Shown here: in pieces, positions 7,743 to 16,590 of the stretch
Numbering within the stretch: position 1 is the stretch's first letter
How the letters are laid out: each line of letters opens with the position of its first letter
Position numbers and translations under genes: made by a program
The notes under the pieces: generated by a model
Seen by the model: only the letters and a program-made list of their open reading frames with translations
Databases searched by the model: none
What the model was told of the DNA's origin: nothing
Assembly (NCBI GenBank): GCA_045646905.1
Contig: JAZRLP010000030.1
Location: forward strand, 30,519 to 94,518
Reading direction: 5' to 3'
Length of the DNA stretch: 64,000 nucleotides
Source of the DNA: RGIG4079 sp045646905
GTDB lineage: Bacteria; Bacteroidota; Bacteroidia; Bacteroidales; Muribaculaceae

Positions 7743-8507
7743 TTATTCAAATCGGGTTTTAAATTCCTCGATTACATCCATTGCCGATTGGTCGGGGCGA
7801 GCTGGAACTATTGATGCATAGCCACGGTCGAGCCAATAATAGTCGGTATCTTCTGCTTCAGGTTCGGCATTTTTAAAATTACCAGTCAGCAGATAAAAAG
7901 GTTTCCCTTGAGGATCCACATAGTTGGCATACTCTTCGGTCCAATAACCTCGAGCAGCGCGCACCACCTTTGCACCTTTAATTTCACCCTTTGGGAAATT
8001 AACATTTAGGCATATATCGGCAGGAAGTCCTTGCTCAATTACTCGTTGCGTTATTGACTTCAAGAATGGTAATGTATTAGTAAAATCGGCTTCGGGCGAA
8101 TGGCTCAAATAGGAATATCCTATAGATGGAATGCCAAGCATACATGTTTCAAGCACAGCACCCATTGTTCCCGAATAGATAATGTTATTTCCGGCGTTAC
8201 TACCATGATTAATACCCGAGAGCAATAGATCGGGGCGTCGTGGCACGATTGTATGCAATGCAAGTTTCACACAATCGACTGGCGTTCCATTTACCGAATA
8301 AACTTTAATGCCACCACGCTCGGGATATTCGGTTATCCTCAATGGTGTTTTCATTGACATTGCCGATGATTGTCCCGATTGCGCAGCATCGGGTGCTACG
8401 ATATACACCTCGCCCATTTCTTTCACTGCTTCAGCGAGATAAAACACTCCACGAGCGTTTATTCCATCGTCGTTTGTTATTAATATAAGTGGGTTATTTT
8501 GTTCCAT
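7743..8507 (-). CDS. surE: 5'/3'-nucleotidase SurE
   Basis: A 254-residue metal-dependent nucleoside monophosphatase. The metal-binding NDDG is at residues 12-15, the conserved serine block AQSGQSSAMS follows at about 42-51, and the active-site loop SGINHGSNAGNNIIYSGT with the metal-binding asparagine is at about 96-113. It removes phosphate from 5' and 3' nucleotides and short polyphosphates in the cytoplasm. It starts 21 bases after the stop of the GYF_2/SUMF1 gene upstream, so both are probably on one transcript ending at the terminator near 7700. Confidence 0.95.
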   Translation of the reverse strand: MEQNNPLILITNDDGINARGVFYLAEAVKEMGEVYIVAPDAAQSGQSSAMSMKTPLRITEYPERGGIKVYSVNGTPVDCVKLALHTIVPRRPDLLLSGINHGSNAGNNIIYSGTMGAVLETCMLGIPSIGYSYLSHSPEADFTNTLPFLKSITQRVIEQGLPADICLNVNFPKGEIKGAKVVRAARGYWTEEYANYVDPQGKPFYLLTGNFKNAEPEAEDTDYYWLDRGYASIVPARPDQSAMDVIEEFKTRFE

Positions 8508-8528
8508 ATTCTTTTATTCAATAATATA

Positions 8529-9638
8529 TTATTCCATAACGATGCGAAATCCGCCTCGATTAAATCCTTTATAATAATTGGGTTCGCTCCAACTCCATGT
8601 CACTTTGCATTTGCTTTCATCGTGAAGAATACATCCACCTCTTATCTTTGCGGTTTCGCGACACCACTCCCACACATTGCCACTCATGTCGTGAAGTCCC
8701 AATGAATTAGGCAATAATCGTCCTACAGGATGAACACTTCCGTAGGCATAATTTTCACCATACCATGCCACATCGTTAATGTTTTCACTACCACAATATC
8801 GGTAATATTCATTACCTGCTCCTTTGGCTGCATACTCCCATTGTGCTTCGGTGGGCAAATTAAATGACAATCCTGTTTTACGCGACAATTCGTTGCAGAA
8901 ATTTTTAGCCTCACTCTGATTTACATAATACATTGGAAGATCAGAACCAACACCTGTCAATCGGTCGCCCGAATGTATCGCTCGTTGCTGACTTATAGAA
9001 GTTCCCATCACAGCTTCCCATTGGCTTTGAGTGATTTCATATTTACCTATATAGAAGTCGCCAACAGTGCACGCACTCCTTTTCGTACCCATTGCAAATG
9101 CACCAGCAGGCACCTTTACCATATCATTAAGCAACTCGGTAATTACAATTTTTTGAGATTCACTCACATCGGCTGACCATATAGGGTTTTCTATCGTAGC
9201 CAAGCCGTCGTGCGATTGATCATCGGATTCACTTTTGAATATATCCAATACATTGGGGAACATAAATATCGCTACGATAATTGCAACTACTACAATTGCA
9301 ACAATGGCAATAATTAAAGCTGATGATGATGCTTTTTTCTCGTTATCATATTGAGGCGGCACTGCATTGTATTGTTTACGAGGTGGCTCGTGTTGATACA
9401 CGGGAGGTACTGCTCCCATTTGAGGTTTTGACTCTTCAACATAAGGAGGAGGTGGCACCATAGGAGGTTCATTTAGCTGCGAAATCAATGCACTCAATTC
9501 GGCAACTTCCATAGCCTTTACCCAATTAGACAATCCTTTATGCCACACCATAGTGTTAGGAGTCAACCCCATTGTTTTTAATTGGTCTATTGTGAAAGGG
9601 CCTTTGCGTTCCCTATTTAAAACTACATAATATTCCAT
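8529..9638 (-). CDS. GYF_2 membrane protein with SUMF1/FGE-like domain (copy A)
   Basis: A 369-residue protein: GYF_2 domain (residues 1-50, NRERKGPFTIDQL), Pro/Tyr-rich linker (57-100), one membrane segment (107-129), and a SUMF1/formylglycine-generating-enzyme-like domain (about 165-369: GKYEITQSQWEAVMG, LPTEAQWEYAAKG, LGLHDMSGNVWEW, RGGFRI). The layout implies a cytoplasmic GYF_2 part and a periplasmic SUMF1 fold. Two cysteines lie near the end (RGGCILHDESKCKV), but their setting differs from the canonical copper-binding pair, so sulfatase activation is not supported; many bacterial SUMF1 domains are ligand-binding. A paralogue is at 18754-19887. A -7 box lies just upstream; surE follows. 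Confidence 0.85.
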   Translation of the reverse strand: MEYYVVLNRERKGPFTIDQLKTMGLTPNTMVWHKGLSNWVKAMEVAELSALISQLNEPPMVPPPPYVEESKPQMGAVPPVYQHEPPRKQYNAVPPQYDNEKKASSSALIIAIVAIVVVAIIVAIFMFPNVLDIFKSESDDQSHDGLATIENPIWSADVSESQKIVITELLNDMVKVPAGAFAMGTKRSACTVGDFYIGKYEITQSQWEAVMGTSISQQRAIHSGDRLTGVGSDLPMYYVNQSEAKNFCNELSRKTGLSFNLPTEAQWEYAAKGAGNEYYRYCGSENINDVAWYGENYAYGSVHPVGRLLPNSLGLHDMSGNVWEWCRETAKIRGGCILHDESKCKVTWSWSEPNYYKGFNRGGFRIVME

Positions 9639-9665
9639 AAGTAAATATTTTATATTTTCTATTTA

Positions 9666-9673
9666 CAAAGTTA
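9666..9673 (-). promoter_or_regulatory. Candidate -7 box for the SUMF1 (A)-surE unit
   Basis: CAAAGTTA on the plus strand reads TAACTTTG on the minus strand (full TAnnTTTG match), 28 bases upstream of the ATG at 9638. No clear TTTG partner is seen at the normal distance. Confidence 0.45.
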
Positions 9674-9817
9674 GGTAATTTCTTTCTAAAAGAGAGTTAC
9701 TTTTTTATGATTTATTTACAAATTGTGCATTATCTTCCTATCGGCTTTTTCATTTTTCCTTTTTTCTTACTATCTTCGCATATTAAATAAGAGAAAATTA
9801 ACAATAACCATATCATT

Positions 9818-11803
9818 ATGCAAAAAGAAAAAGATTTAGCGGTCAATCACGATGTTGACCCTACTGAACTTCCCGAAAACGCATTTCGCGAATTGAAAGA
9901 TGGGGAAGAGTATCGCCCGGTGATGCATCCCGAGCGTAATTATGCCGAAGCTACACCCTATTCTGTTACTATGGGGTTACTTCTTGCCGTAATTTTTAGT
10001 GCTGCAGCAGCCTACTTGGGATTAAAAGTGGGACAAGTTTTTGAAGCAGCAATTCCTATTGCTATCATTGCTGTGGGATTATCGGGAGCATTAAAGAAAA
10101 AAGATGCGCTCGGTCAAAATGTGATTATCCAATCAATCGGAGCTTGCTCGGGTGTTATCGTTGCAGGAGCTATTTTCACACTCCCAGCACTTTACATTCT
10201 TCAAGCTAAATACCCCGACCTAACAGTTAACTTCATGCAAATATTCTTGAGTTCGCTATTGGGTGGTGTATTGGGTATATTATTCTTTATCCCATTCCGT
10301 AAATATTTTGTAAAAGATATGCACGGGAAATATCCTTTCCCCGAAGCTACTGCTACCACACAAGTGCTTATTAGCGCCGAAGGTGGCGACAAAAAGTCAA
10401 ACAATGGTGGACAAGCCAAAACTCTTATCATTGCATCGCTCATTGGTGGTATCTACGACTATATCGTTGCCACATTTGGATGGTGGGCCGAAACAGTTAC
10501 CACTACTGCTGCTTCATGGGGTGCTACAATCGCCGAAAAGACCAAAGTGGTATTTAGTTGCAACACCGGTGCTGCATTGCTCGGTCTTGGTTACATCGTT
10601 GGTCTTAAATATGCGTTTGTTATCTTTGCTGGTTCACTATTTGTGTGGTGGATTATCATTCCATTACTTGGCTCTTATGGTTCACCCGAAATTGCAGCAA
10701 TGGATGCTCAATCAATTTTCAGCGACCACGCTCGTTTGATTGGTATCGGTGGTATTGCAATGGCTGGCATCATAGGCATCGTAAAATCATGGCCCATCAT
10801 TATGCAAGCAGTAGGTCTTGCTGGTCGCGAATTTAAAGGTTCGGCAGCTAAAGCAAAAACCGTGCGTTGGCAAACCGACCTCTCAATGAAATCGGTAGTA
10901 TTCTATATTGCATTGGCGCTTGTTGTAGTGTTTGTGTTCTTCTGGCTTGGTGTTATCGGCACCTTGTGGCAAGCACTTGTTGCGTGGTTGGTAGTAACTG
11001 TCATCGCATTCCTATTCACCACAGTTGCCGCTAATGCTATCGCAATCGTTGGTTCTAACCCTGTATCGGGTATGACATTGATGACACTCATCATTGCATC
11101 GGCAATATTTGTGGGCATTGGTCTCAATGGCACATCGGGTATCGTTGCTTCAATGGTAATTGGTGGTGTTGTGTGTACAGCACTCTCAATGGCTGGTGGC
11201 TTTGTTACCGACCTCAAAATTGGCTATTGGTTAGGTTCTACTCCTCACAAACAAGAAACATGGAAATTCCTCGGCACATTGGTATCGGCTGCTACCGTAG
11301 GTGGAGTAATCCTCGTGTTGAACAAAGTTTATGGCTTTACTGGTGACGATGCGCTCGTTGCTCCTCAAGCCAACGCTATGGCAAAAGTAATTGAACCTCT
11401 TATGATGGGTGGAGAAACACCTTGGATTCTTTATTTCGTGGGTGCTATCCTTGCACTTCTTCTCAATTGGCTCGGAGTTCCTGCTTTGGCATTCTGCCTT
11501 GGCATGTTCATTCCACTACCATTGAACACTCCTATGCTTGTGGGTGGTGCTATCGCATATTTCGTTGCAAAAAGCACTAAAGATGAAGCTCTCAGCAAAG
11601 CTCGTCACGAACGAGGCACACTCATTTCGTCGGGTCTTATTGCTGGTGGTGCATTATTTGGTGTATTTGCTGCAATCACTAAATTTGCCGGATTTGAATA
11701 CACATCACCACTATCGGAAGGTGTATCTCAATCACTCGGATTAGTTGCTTATGCATTACTCATTTGTTACCTCATGTGGGATAGCCGTCGCGCTAAAGCA
11801 TAA
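9818..11803 (+). CDS. OPT family oligopeptide transporter
   Basis: A 661-residue inner-membrane protein with about 14-16 hydrophobic segments, the size and pattern of bacterial OPT/YSL-related permeases. Recognisable parts are RNYAEATPYSVTMGLLLAVIFSAAAAYLGLKVGQVFEAAIP (residues about 40-80), KYPFPEATATTQVLI, the GSNPVSGMTLMTL motif, and WKFLGTLVSAATVGGV. Members carry small peptides or metal chelates by proton coupling; substrate is not readable. The near-promoter TATCTTCG lies about 40 bases upstream. A MATE gene begins 6 bases after its stop. Confidence 0.93.
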   Translation: MQKEKDLAVNHDVDPTELPENAFRELKDGEEYRPVMHPERNYAEATPYSVTMGLLLAVIFSAAAAYLGLKVGQVFEAAIPIAIIAVGLSGALKKKDALGQNVIIQSIGACSGVIVAGAIFTLPALYILQAKYPDLTVNFMQIFLSSLLGGVLGILFFIPFRKYFVKDMHGKYPFPEATATTQVLISAEGGDKKSNNGGQAKTLIIASLIGGIYDYIVATFGWWAETVTTTAASWGATIAEKTKVVFSCNTGAALLGLGYIVGLKYAFVIFAGSLFVWWIIIPLLGSYGSPEIAAMDAQSIFSDHARLIGIGGIAMAGIIGIVKSWPIIMQAVGLAGREFKGSAAKAKTVRWQTDLSMKSVVFYIALALVVVFVFFWLGVIGTLWQALVAWLVVTVIAFLFTTVAANAIAIVGSNPVSGMTLMTLIIASAIFVGIGLNGTSGIVASMVIGGVVCTALSMAGGFVTDLKIGYWLGSTPHKQETWKFLGTLVSAATVGGVILVLNKVYGFTGDDALVAPQANAMAKVIEPLMMGGETPWILYFVGAILALLLNWLGVPALAFCLGMFIPLPLNTPMLVGGAIAYFVAKSTKDEALSKARHERGTLISSGLIAGGALFGVFAAITKFAGFEYTSPLSEGVSQSLGLVAYALLICYLMWDSRRAKA

Positions 11804-11809
11804 TAAGAT

Positions 11810-13108
11810 TTGAAAATCAACTCTATTCATAGAGAAATACTTGCGCTGTCCATACCCTCTATAATAGCCAATATCACAACACCACTTTTGGGAATTGTTG
11901 ATGTGGCAATAGTGGGAAATTTGGGCAGTGCGGTGTTTATTGCTGCCATTGCCATAGGTAGCACAATATTCAACATGCTATATTGGCCCTTTGCATTCTT
12001 GAGAATGGGCTCAAGTGGTATGACAGCACAAGCCTATGGAGCTAACGACAATCGCCAATGTACACTCGTTCTCTATCGCTCGCTATTGGTTGCCCTATCG
12101 GTGGGGATTACCATTATTGCTATCCAATATCTCATAGCACGATGTGCATTTTATATGATGGGAATAGGCCCAGAAGCGCTATCGATAGCTCACGAATATT
12201 TCTCAATATGTATATGGGGAGCACCTGCGATGCTTGGCTCATTTGCCTTGTCGGGGTGGTTTATAGGTATGCAAAATTCTCGTGCCACGATGTGGACATC
12301 AATTTTCATCAACATCCTCAACATATCAACAAGCATAGCACTCGTTTATTGGTTTGACTGGGGATTTGCAGGAGTGGCAACAGGCACACTTGTAGCTCAA
12401 TGGGGTGGATTTATCCTTGGCATACTGATTATAAAATTTAAATACACCATCTCTCAAGTTTCTTTTTCCGATATTCTAAAGCGCCAAGAATTAAAACGCT
12501 TTTTCTCAATAAATGCCGACATATTTCTACGCACCCTATGCCTTGTGGCTGTAACTATGTGGTTCACACGCGCCGGCGCGCAACAGGGGAATATCATTCT
12601 TGCCGTGAATACACTCTTGATGCAACTATTCATGCTTTTTTCTTATTTCATGGATGGATTTGCCTTTGCGGGAGAAGCCATTGCGGGTAAATATATAGGA
12701 GCATCACAACCAACAGAATTGCGCAAAAGCATCGTTGCCCTATTTAAATGGGGATTGGCGATGGCGTTATTGTTCACTGCAATATATTCAATAGGTGGCG
12801 ATGATTTTCTATCGTTATTGAGTAGTGATGCGCAGGTTATAAAAGCCTCAAACGACTACTTTTATTGGGCTGTATCGATACCATTATGTGGGTTTATGGC
12901 ATTTACATGGGACGGAATATTTATAGGCGCCACACGCACACGCGCTATGCTGTTGTCAATGGCTACAGCGATGGTGTGTTTCTTCGTTATATACTTCTCC
13001 TTGTTTCCCTCAATGGGCAATCATGCTTTGTGGTTGGCATTTATCAGTTACCTCGTAATAAGAGGCTTAATTTTAAACATAATCTACCTCCATAAACCAT
13101 TATTATAG
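11810..13108 (+). CDS. MATE family efflux transporter (DinF type)
   Basis: A 432-residue, 12-segment multidrug/toxin extrusion protein. The first segment EILALSIPSIIANITTPLLGIVDVAIVG and the mid-protein break between two six-segment halves are typical of the DinF branch, which exports organic cations or other toxic compounds using Na+ or H+. The start must lie before the first segment, and the only available start codon is TTG at 11810; the next methionine is inside segment 2. Translation may be coupled to the OPT gene, whose stop is only 6 bases upstream. It converges on murF-alr with a 28-base gap and no clear terminator. Confidence 0.9.
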   Translation: MKINSIHREILALSIPSIIANITTPLLGIVDVAIVGNLGSAVFIAAIAIGSTIFNMLYWPFAFLRMGSSGMTAQAYGANDNRQCTLVLYRSLLVALSVGITIIAIQYLIARCAFYMMGIGPEALSIAHEYFSICIWGAPAMLGSFALSGWFIGMQNSRATMWTSIFINILNISTSIALVYWFDWGFAGVATGTLVAQWGGFILGILIIKFKYTISQVSFSDILKRQELKRFFSINADIFLRTLCLVAVTMWFTRAGAQQGNIILAVNTLLMQLFMLFSYFMDGFAFAGEAIAGKYIGASQPTELRKSIVALFKWGLAMALLFTAIYSIGGDDFLSLLSSDAQVIKASNDYFYWAVSIPLCGFMAFTWDGIFIGATRTRAMLLSMATAMVCFFVIYFSLFPSMGNHALWLAFISYLVIRGLILNIIYLHKPLL

Positions 13109-13136
13109 CCCTCTTACATCGCGTTATACCCAATAT

Positions 13137-15608
13137 CTACTCTCTATAATATACCCTCTTCACGCGTTGTGATACTGATGTCAGGATTTCATAAGGAATT
13201 GTATCCAAACGATTGGCGAGTTCCATTACTGTGATATTCTCACCAAAAATCTCAACGGCATCACCCACATTACATGACACATCGGTTACATCAATCATGC
13301 ATATATCCATACATATATTCCCCACTGTTGGGCAACGATGTCCGTTTACAAGCACAAACGAGTTTCCATTTCCCAAGTGACGGTCAATGCCATCGGCATA
13401 ACCAATAGGAATTGTAGCAATGCGCGAATCGCGTGAGAGTACACCTTTTCGCGAATAGCCCACAGTTGTGCCTGCACCCCACTCTTTTATCGAGATTATA
13501 ACACTACGCAATGATGACACTGGTCGCAAGTCATCTTGCGAGGCATCATCCATCGTAGGTATACCATATAGACATATTCCCAAACGCACCAAGTCGCATT
13601 GATGTTGAGGGAAGCGTGTTATACCAGTTGAGTTGAGAATGTGACGCATTATAGGTTGGTCAAGTCCACCTTGTAATACTTCACAACAACGATAGAAGTA
13701 TTCAAACTGGCTATTGGTATAGTCATCCATGTCGGGACAATCGGCTGTTGCCAAGTGCGAGAATACCGAACGGGGTTGGATTACATTTTGACCTTTCAAT
13801 ATTTCAACCAATCGAGGCATATCCTCTTCAAGAAATCCCAATCGGTGCATACCTGTATCGAGTTTTATATGTACTGGATAGTTGGTTATACCAAACTTTG
13901 TGGCTTCTCTTATGATTTCGTCAAGAATGTCAAAACTATATATTTCGGGTTCTAAACGATAGGTAAACAAGGTTTTGTAATTCCCCACTTTGGGATTAAG
14001 TACCATAATGGGCATAGTGATACCTGCCTTGCGCAAATCGACACCTTCATCGAGCACTGCCACGGCAAGATAGGCTGCTCCTTGACTTTGCAATGTCTTT
14101 GCCAACTCAAATGATCCTGCGCCATACCCCGAGGCTTTTACCATACACACAATTCCTGTTTCGGGCTTTACTAATGAGCGATAGAAGTTATAGTTGTGGA
14201 CTACTGCATCAAGGTTTACCTCAAGTACTGTTTCATGTTGTTTAGCCTCAAGCACATCGCTCAACGACTCAAAATGGAAATGCGATGCACCCTTTATCAG
14301 TATTAATTCATTTTTAAAATCGCTTGTTATCGTTGATGATAAGAATGCACTGGTTGAAGGATAAAATGAGGCATTTTCGCCAAATAGGTTTTTATAACAC
14401 GAAATTTCTTCTCCTATACCTATTATTCTGTTCACACCTTTTTGGTGCAACAAGCGTGCAATTGATTTATATAGAGTTTCTCCACTTTTAGTTTCGTGCA
14501 TCACATCGCTCAATATCACTGTCATAGAGTGAGAATCGGTTGCACGACGACTCATAAAGTCGAGTGCTGGTGCCAATGAATGGAAGTCGGATGTATATGC
14601 ATCATATACCAATAGACAATTATTCACCCCTTCAATTACATTCAATCGAGTGCCCACCGTTGTCAATGACAACATGCGTGATGCAATTACATCAAACGGA
14701 CGGCAAAGATACAACATTACGGCCAAACAGTGAATAGCGTTCTCTATATCATAGTCACCAACAAACGGAATCTCAATTACTCCGTCATACATCAAGTAGG
14801 AGTATTTTATAGTTGTGGTATGTTTAGATTTCTTTATTGATGATATAAATAATGGCGAATCGGGATTTCGACGCGACCATGCTATCTCTTTTACTGTTAG
14901 CCCAGCATTTGCCACCACATCGCTAATCAACACATCATCGCCATTATACACAATGCAGTCGCAATCTCGACACAACATCACTTTTTCTTCACATTTCAAT
15001 CGTTGTGAAGCAAAACCCTCGTCGTGCTCATCACCGATATTGGTAATAATTGACAGTTTGGGGCGAATCATTGACTGCAATGACACCATTTCATTGGGTT
15101 GAGATATACCTGCCTCAAAGATTGCGAGTTGGGTATTCTCATTCATTTCCCATATCGACAACGGCACACCTATTTGCGAGTTATAACTTCGTGGGCTACG
15201 CACCATGCTATAATCGGCACAAAGTAGTTGATATAACCACTCTTTGACAATAGTTTTGCCTCGGCTACCAGTAATACCTATGACGGGGGCAGTAAAACGA
15301 CCACGATGATAAGAGGCTATCGTTTGGAGCGCCTTCTTTACATCGGGAACAATCAAGAAATTGCTATCTTCAACATTTTGCATAGTAGCAGGAATGTGAT
15401 CTACCACAAAATTGCGCACTCCACACTCATGCAAATCATGTAGATATCTATGGCCGTCATTGTTGCGCGTACGCAAGGCAAAAAATAGGCTATCTTCGGG
15501 ATAGGTCAGCGAACGACTATCGGTCAATAAGATACTGATATTATAGGCCGGAATTTGAGGTTCGGGCAAATGCAAAATTTGTGCTATTGTTGAGATTGAA
15601 TATGTCAT
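13137..15608 (-). CDS. Bifunctional MurF ligase / alanine racemase fusion
   Basis: An 823-residue fusion typical of Bacteroidetes. Residues 1-455 are MurF, which adds D-Ala-D-Ala to UDP-MurNAc-tripeptide; the ATP loop GITGSRGKT is at 111-119. Residues 460-823 are alanine racemase: the PLP lysine K491 in MVKASGYGAG, LDTGMHRLG at 583-591, the second catalytic tyrosine Y718 in TVGYSRKG, and GNICMDICMIDVT near the end. The pair links D-alanine production to its use in the wall precursor. The ATG overlaps the GSCFA stop by one base (TAATG on the minus strand). One oddity is that the MurF half has an arginine in the P-loop (GSRGKT) where N or C is more usual; this is also seen in some Bacteroidetes fusions and need not matter. 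Confidence 0.95.
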   Translation of the reverse strand: MTYSISTIAQILHLPEPQIPAYNISILLTDSRSLTYPEDSLFFALRTRNNDGHRYLHDLHECGVRNFVVDHIPATMQNVEDSNFLIVPDVKKALQTIASYHRGRFTAPVIGITGSRGKTIVKEWLYQLLCADYSMVRSPRSYNSQIGVPLSIWEMNENTQLAIFEAGISQPNEMVSLQSMIRPKLSIITNIGDEHDEGFASQRLKCEEKVMLCRDCDCIVYNGDDVLISDVVANAGLTVKEIAWSRRNPDSPLFISSIKKSKHTTTIKYSYLMYDGVIEIPFVGDYDIENAIHCLAVMLYLCRPFDVIASRMLSLTTVGTRLNVIEGVNNCLLVYDAYTSDFHSLAPALDFMSRRATDSHSMTVILSDVMHETKSGETLYKSIARLLHQKGVNRIIGIGEEISCYKNLFGENASFYPSTSAFLSSTITSDFKNELILIKGASHFHFESLSDVLEAKQHETVLEVNLDAVVHNYNFYRSLVKPETGIVCMVKASGYGAGSFELAKTLQSQGAAYLAVAVLDEGVDLRKAGITMPIMVLNPKVGNYKTLFTYRLEPEIYSFDILDEIIREATKFGITNYPVHIKLDTGMHRLGFLEEDMPRLVEILKGQNVIQPRSVFSHLATADCPDMDDYTNSQFEYFYRCCEVLQGGLDQPIMRHILNSTGITRFPQHQCDLVRLGICLYGIPTMDDASQDDLRPVSSLRSVIISIKEWGAGTTVGYSRKGVLSRDSRIATIPIGYADGIDRHLGNGNSFVLVNGHRCPTVGNICMDICMIDVTDVSCNVGDAVEIFGENITVMELANRLDTIPYEILTSVSQRVKRVYYRE

Positions 15609-16588
15609 TACTTCTTGATTTTCTTAATTGCTTGCTCCAAAAAAGGATATTGTTGCAACATTTGTGCTTTTAACTGTTGTGTTGAGGTTTCAAATCGAGC
15701 TATAGCCTGCGCGTCGTCACTCATAGGGCGATGACACAAGCGTTTTGATAAACGACTACACTCAGTAGCCAATTTTATTGTATCGTTATCAAAGAATGAT
15801 TGCGAAAACAATTCATAGATATAATCAACTGCCACTTCCGATGGATGTGTCATATCAGAGGCATAGAACCGATAATCGCGTAAATCATCGTTCATCACCT
15901 CATAGGCAGGGAAATAAATAAGTCCCACATTGTGTTGCAGTAATTGCTCAATGGCAATATGCAATATTGACTTACTAACTTGATTTTCATGCGCTCCGTC
16001 ACGGAGATGCCTTATGGGACTCACAGTAAATATTATATTAATATTATTATTTACTTGTCGCACTCTATCAATAACGCCACTCCACTGCTTTACGATCTCA
16101 TCAATCGACATTAATCGACGAGTGAATTTATTGGCAGGAAGTTTATGGCAATTAGCCACAACCTTGCCAGTTTCGTTGAGTTCATACACCCATGCAGTGC
16201 CAAATGTTATTATCAACGCCGTAGCCTCGCTCAATGCCTCATGGGCATGAGTTATTTGTTCATTAAGATGGCGAAGCATACCCTCGGCATCAACACTCGA
16301 AAATGAGGAGTGATGGCTGAAACTATGCCAACGATTGTCTCCATCGACTTGCATCAAATCATCGGCCGTAAATTTGCGTTGATTTATTATATCATCAATC
16401 CCACAAGCAATGCTTGCAGGATTATATAGTGTTCCAAAAGGATTTATTTCTACATTAAAACATGCTTGTTGTAGTTTCTCGCCTATGTTATCACTAAAGC
16501 AAGAACCTAACATCATCACCCTTATGCGATGATTAATAAGTCCCTGATGCTTTAATGGCTCAACTATTGTGCGAAACACCCTTGACAT
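15608..16588 (-). CDS. GSCFA domain protein
   Basis: A 326-residue protein. The naming motif is exact: MLGSCFSDNIGEKL at about 26-39, followed by NPFGTLYNP. Later blocks are ITFGTAWVYE, NCHKLPANKF, FTVSPIRHLRDG, and YFPAYEVMNDDLRDYRFYASDMTHPS. This is an SGNH-hydrolase-like fold (Ser in GSCFS, His in DMTHPS) and probably an esterase or acyltransferase on a surface glycan; the true substrate is unknown. It lies between the PorE-like gene (2-base gap) and murF-alr (1-base overlap), so the three form one transcript. Confidence 0.9.
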   Translation of the reverse strand: MSRVFRTIVEPLKHQGLINHRIRVMMLGSCFSDNIGEKLQQACFNVEINPFGTLYNPASIACGIDDIINQRKFTADDLMQVDGDNRWHSFSHHSSFSSVDAEGMLRHLNEQITHAHEALSEATALIITFGTAWVYELNETGKVVANCHKLPANKFTRRLMSIDEIVKQWSGVIDRVRQVNNNINIIFTVSPIRHLRDGAHENQVSKSILHIAIEQLLQHNVGLIYFPAYEVMNDDLRDYRFYASDMTHPSEVAVDYIYELFSQSFFDNDTIKLATECSRLSKRLCHRPMSDDAQAIARFETSTQQLKAQMLQQYPFLEQAIKKIKK

Positions 16589-16590
16589 GA

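Noticed and set aside
8529..9638. Sulfatase-maturing role for the SUMF1 protein
   Set aside because: The cysteine arrangement is not the FGE one and no sulfatase gene is in the window.
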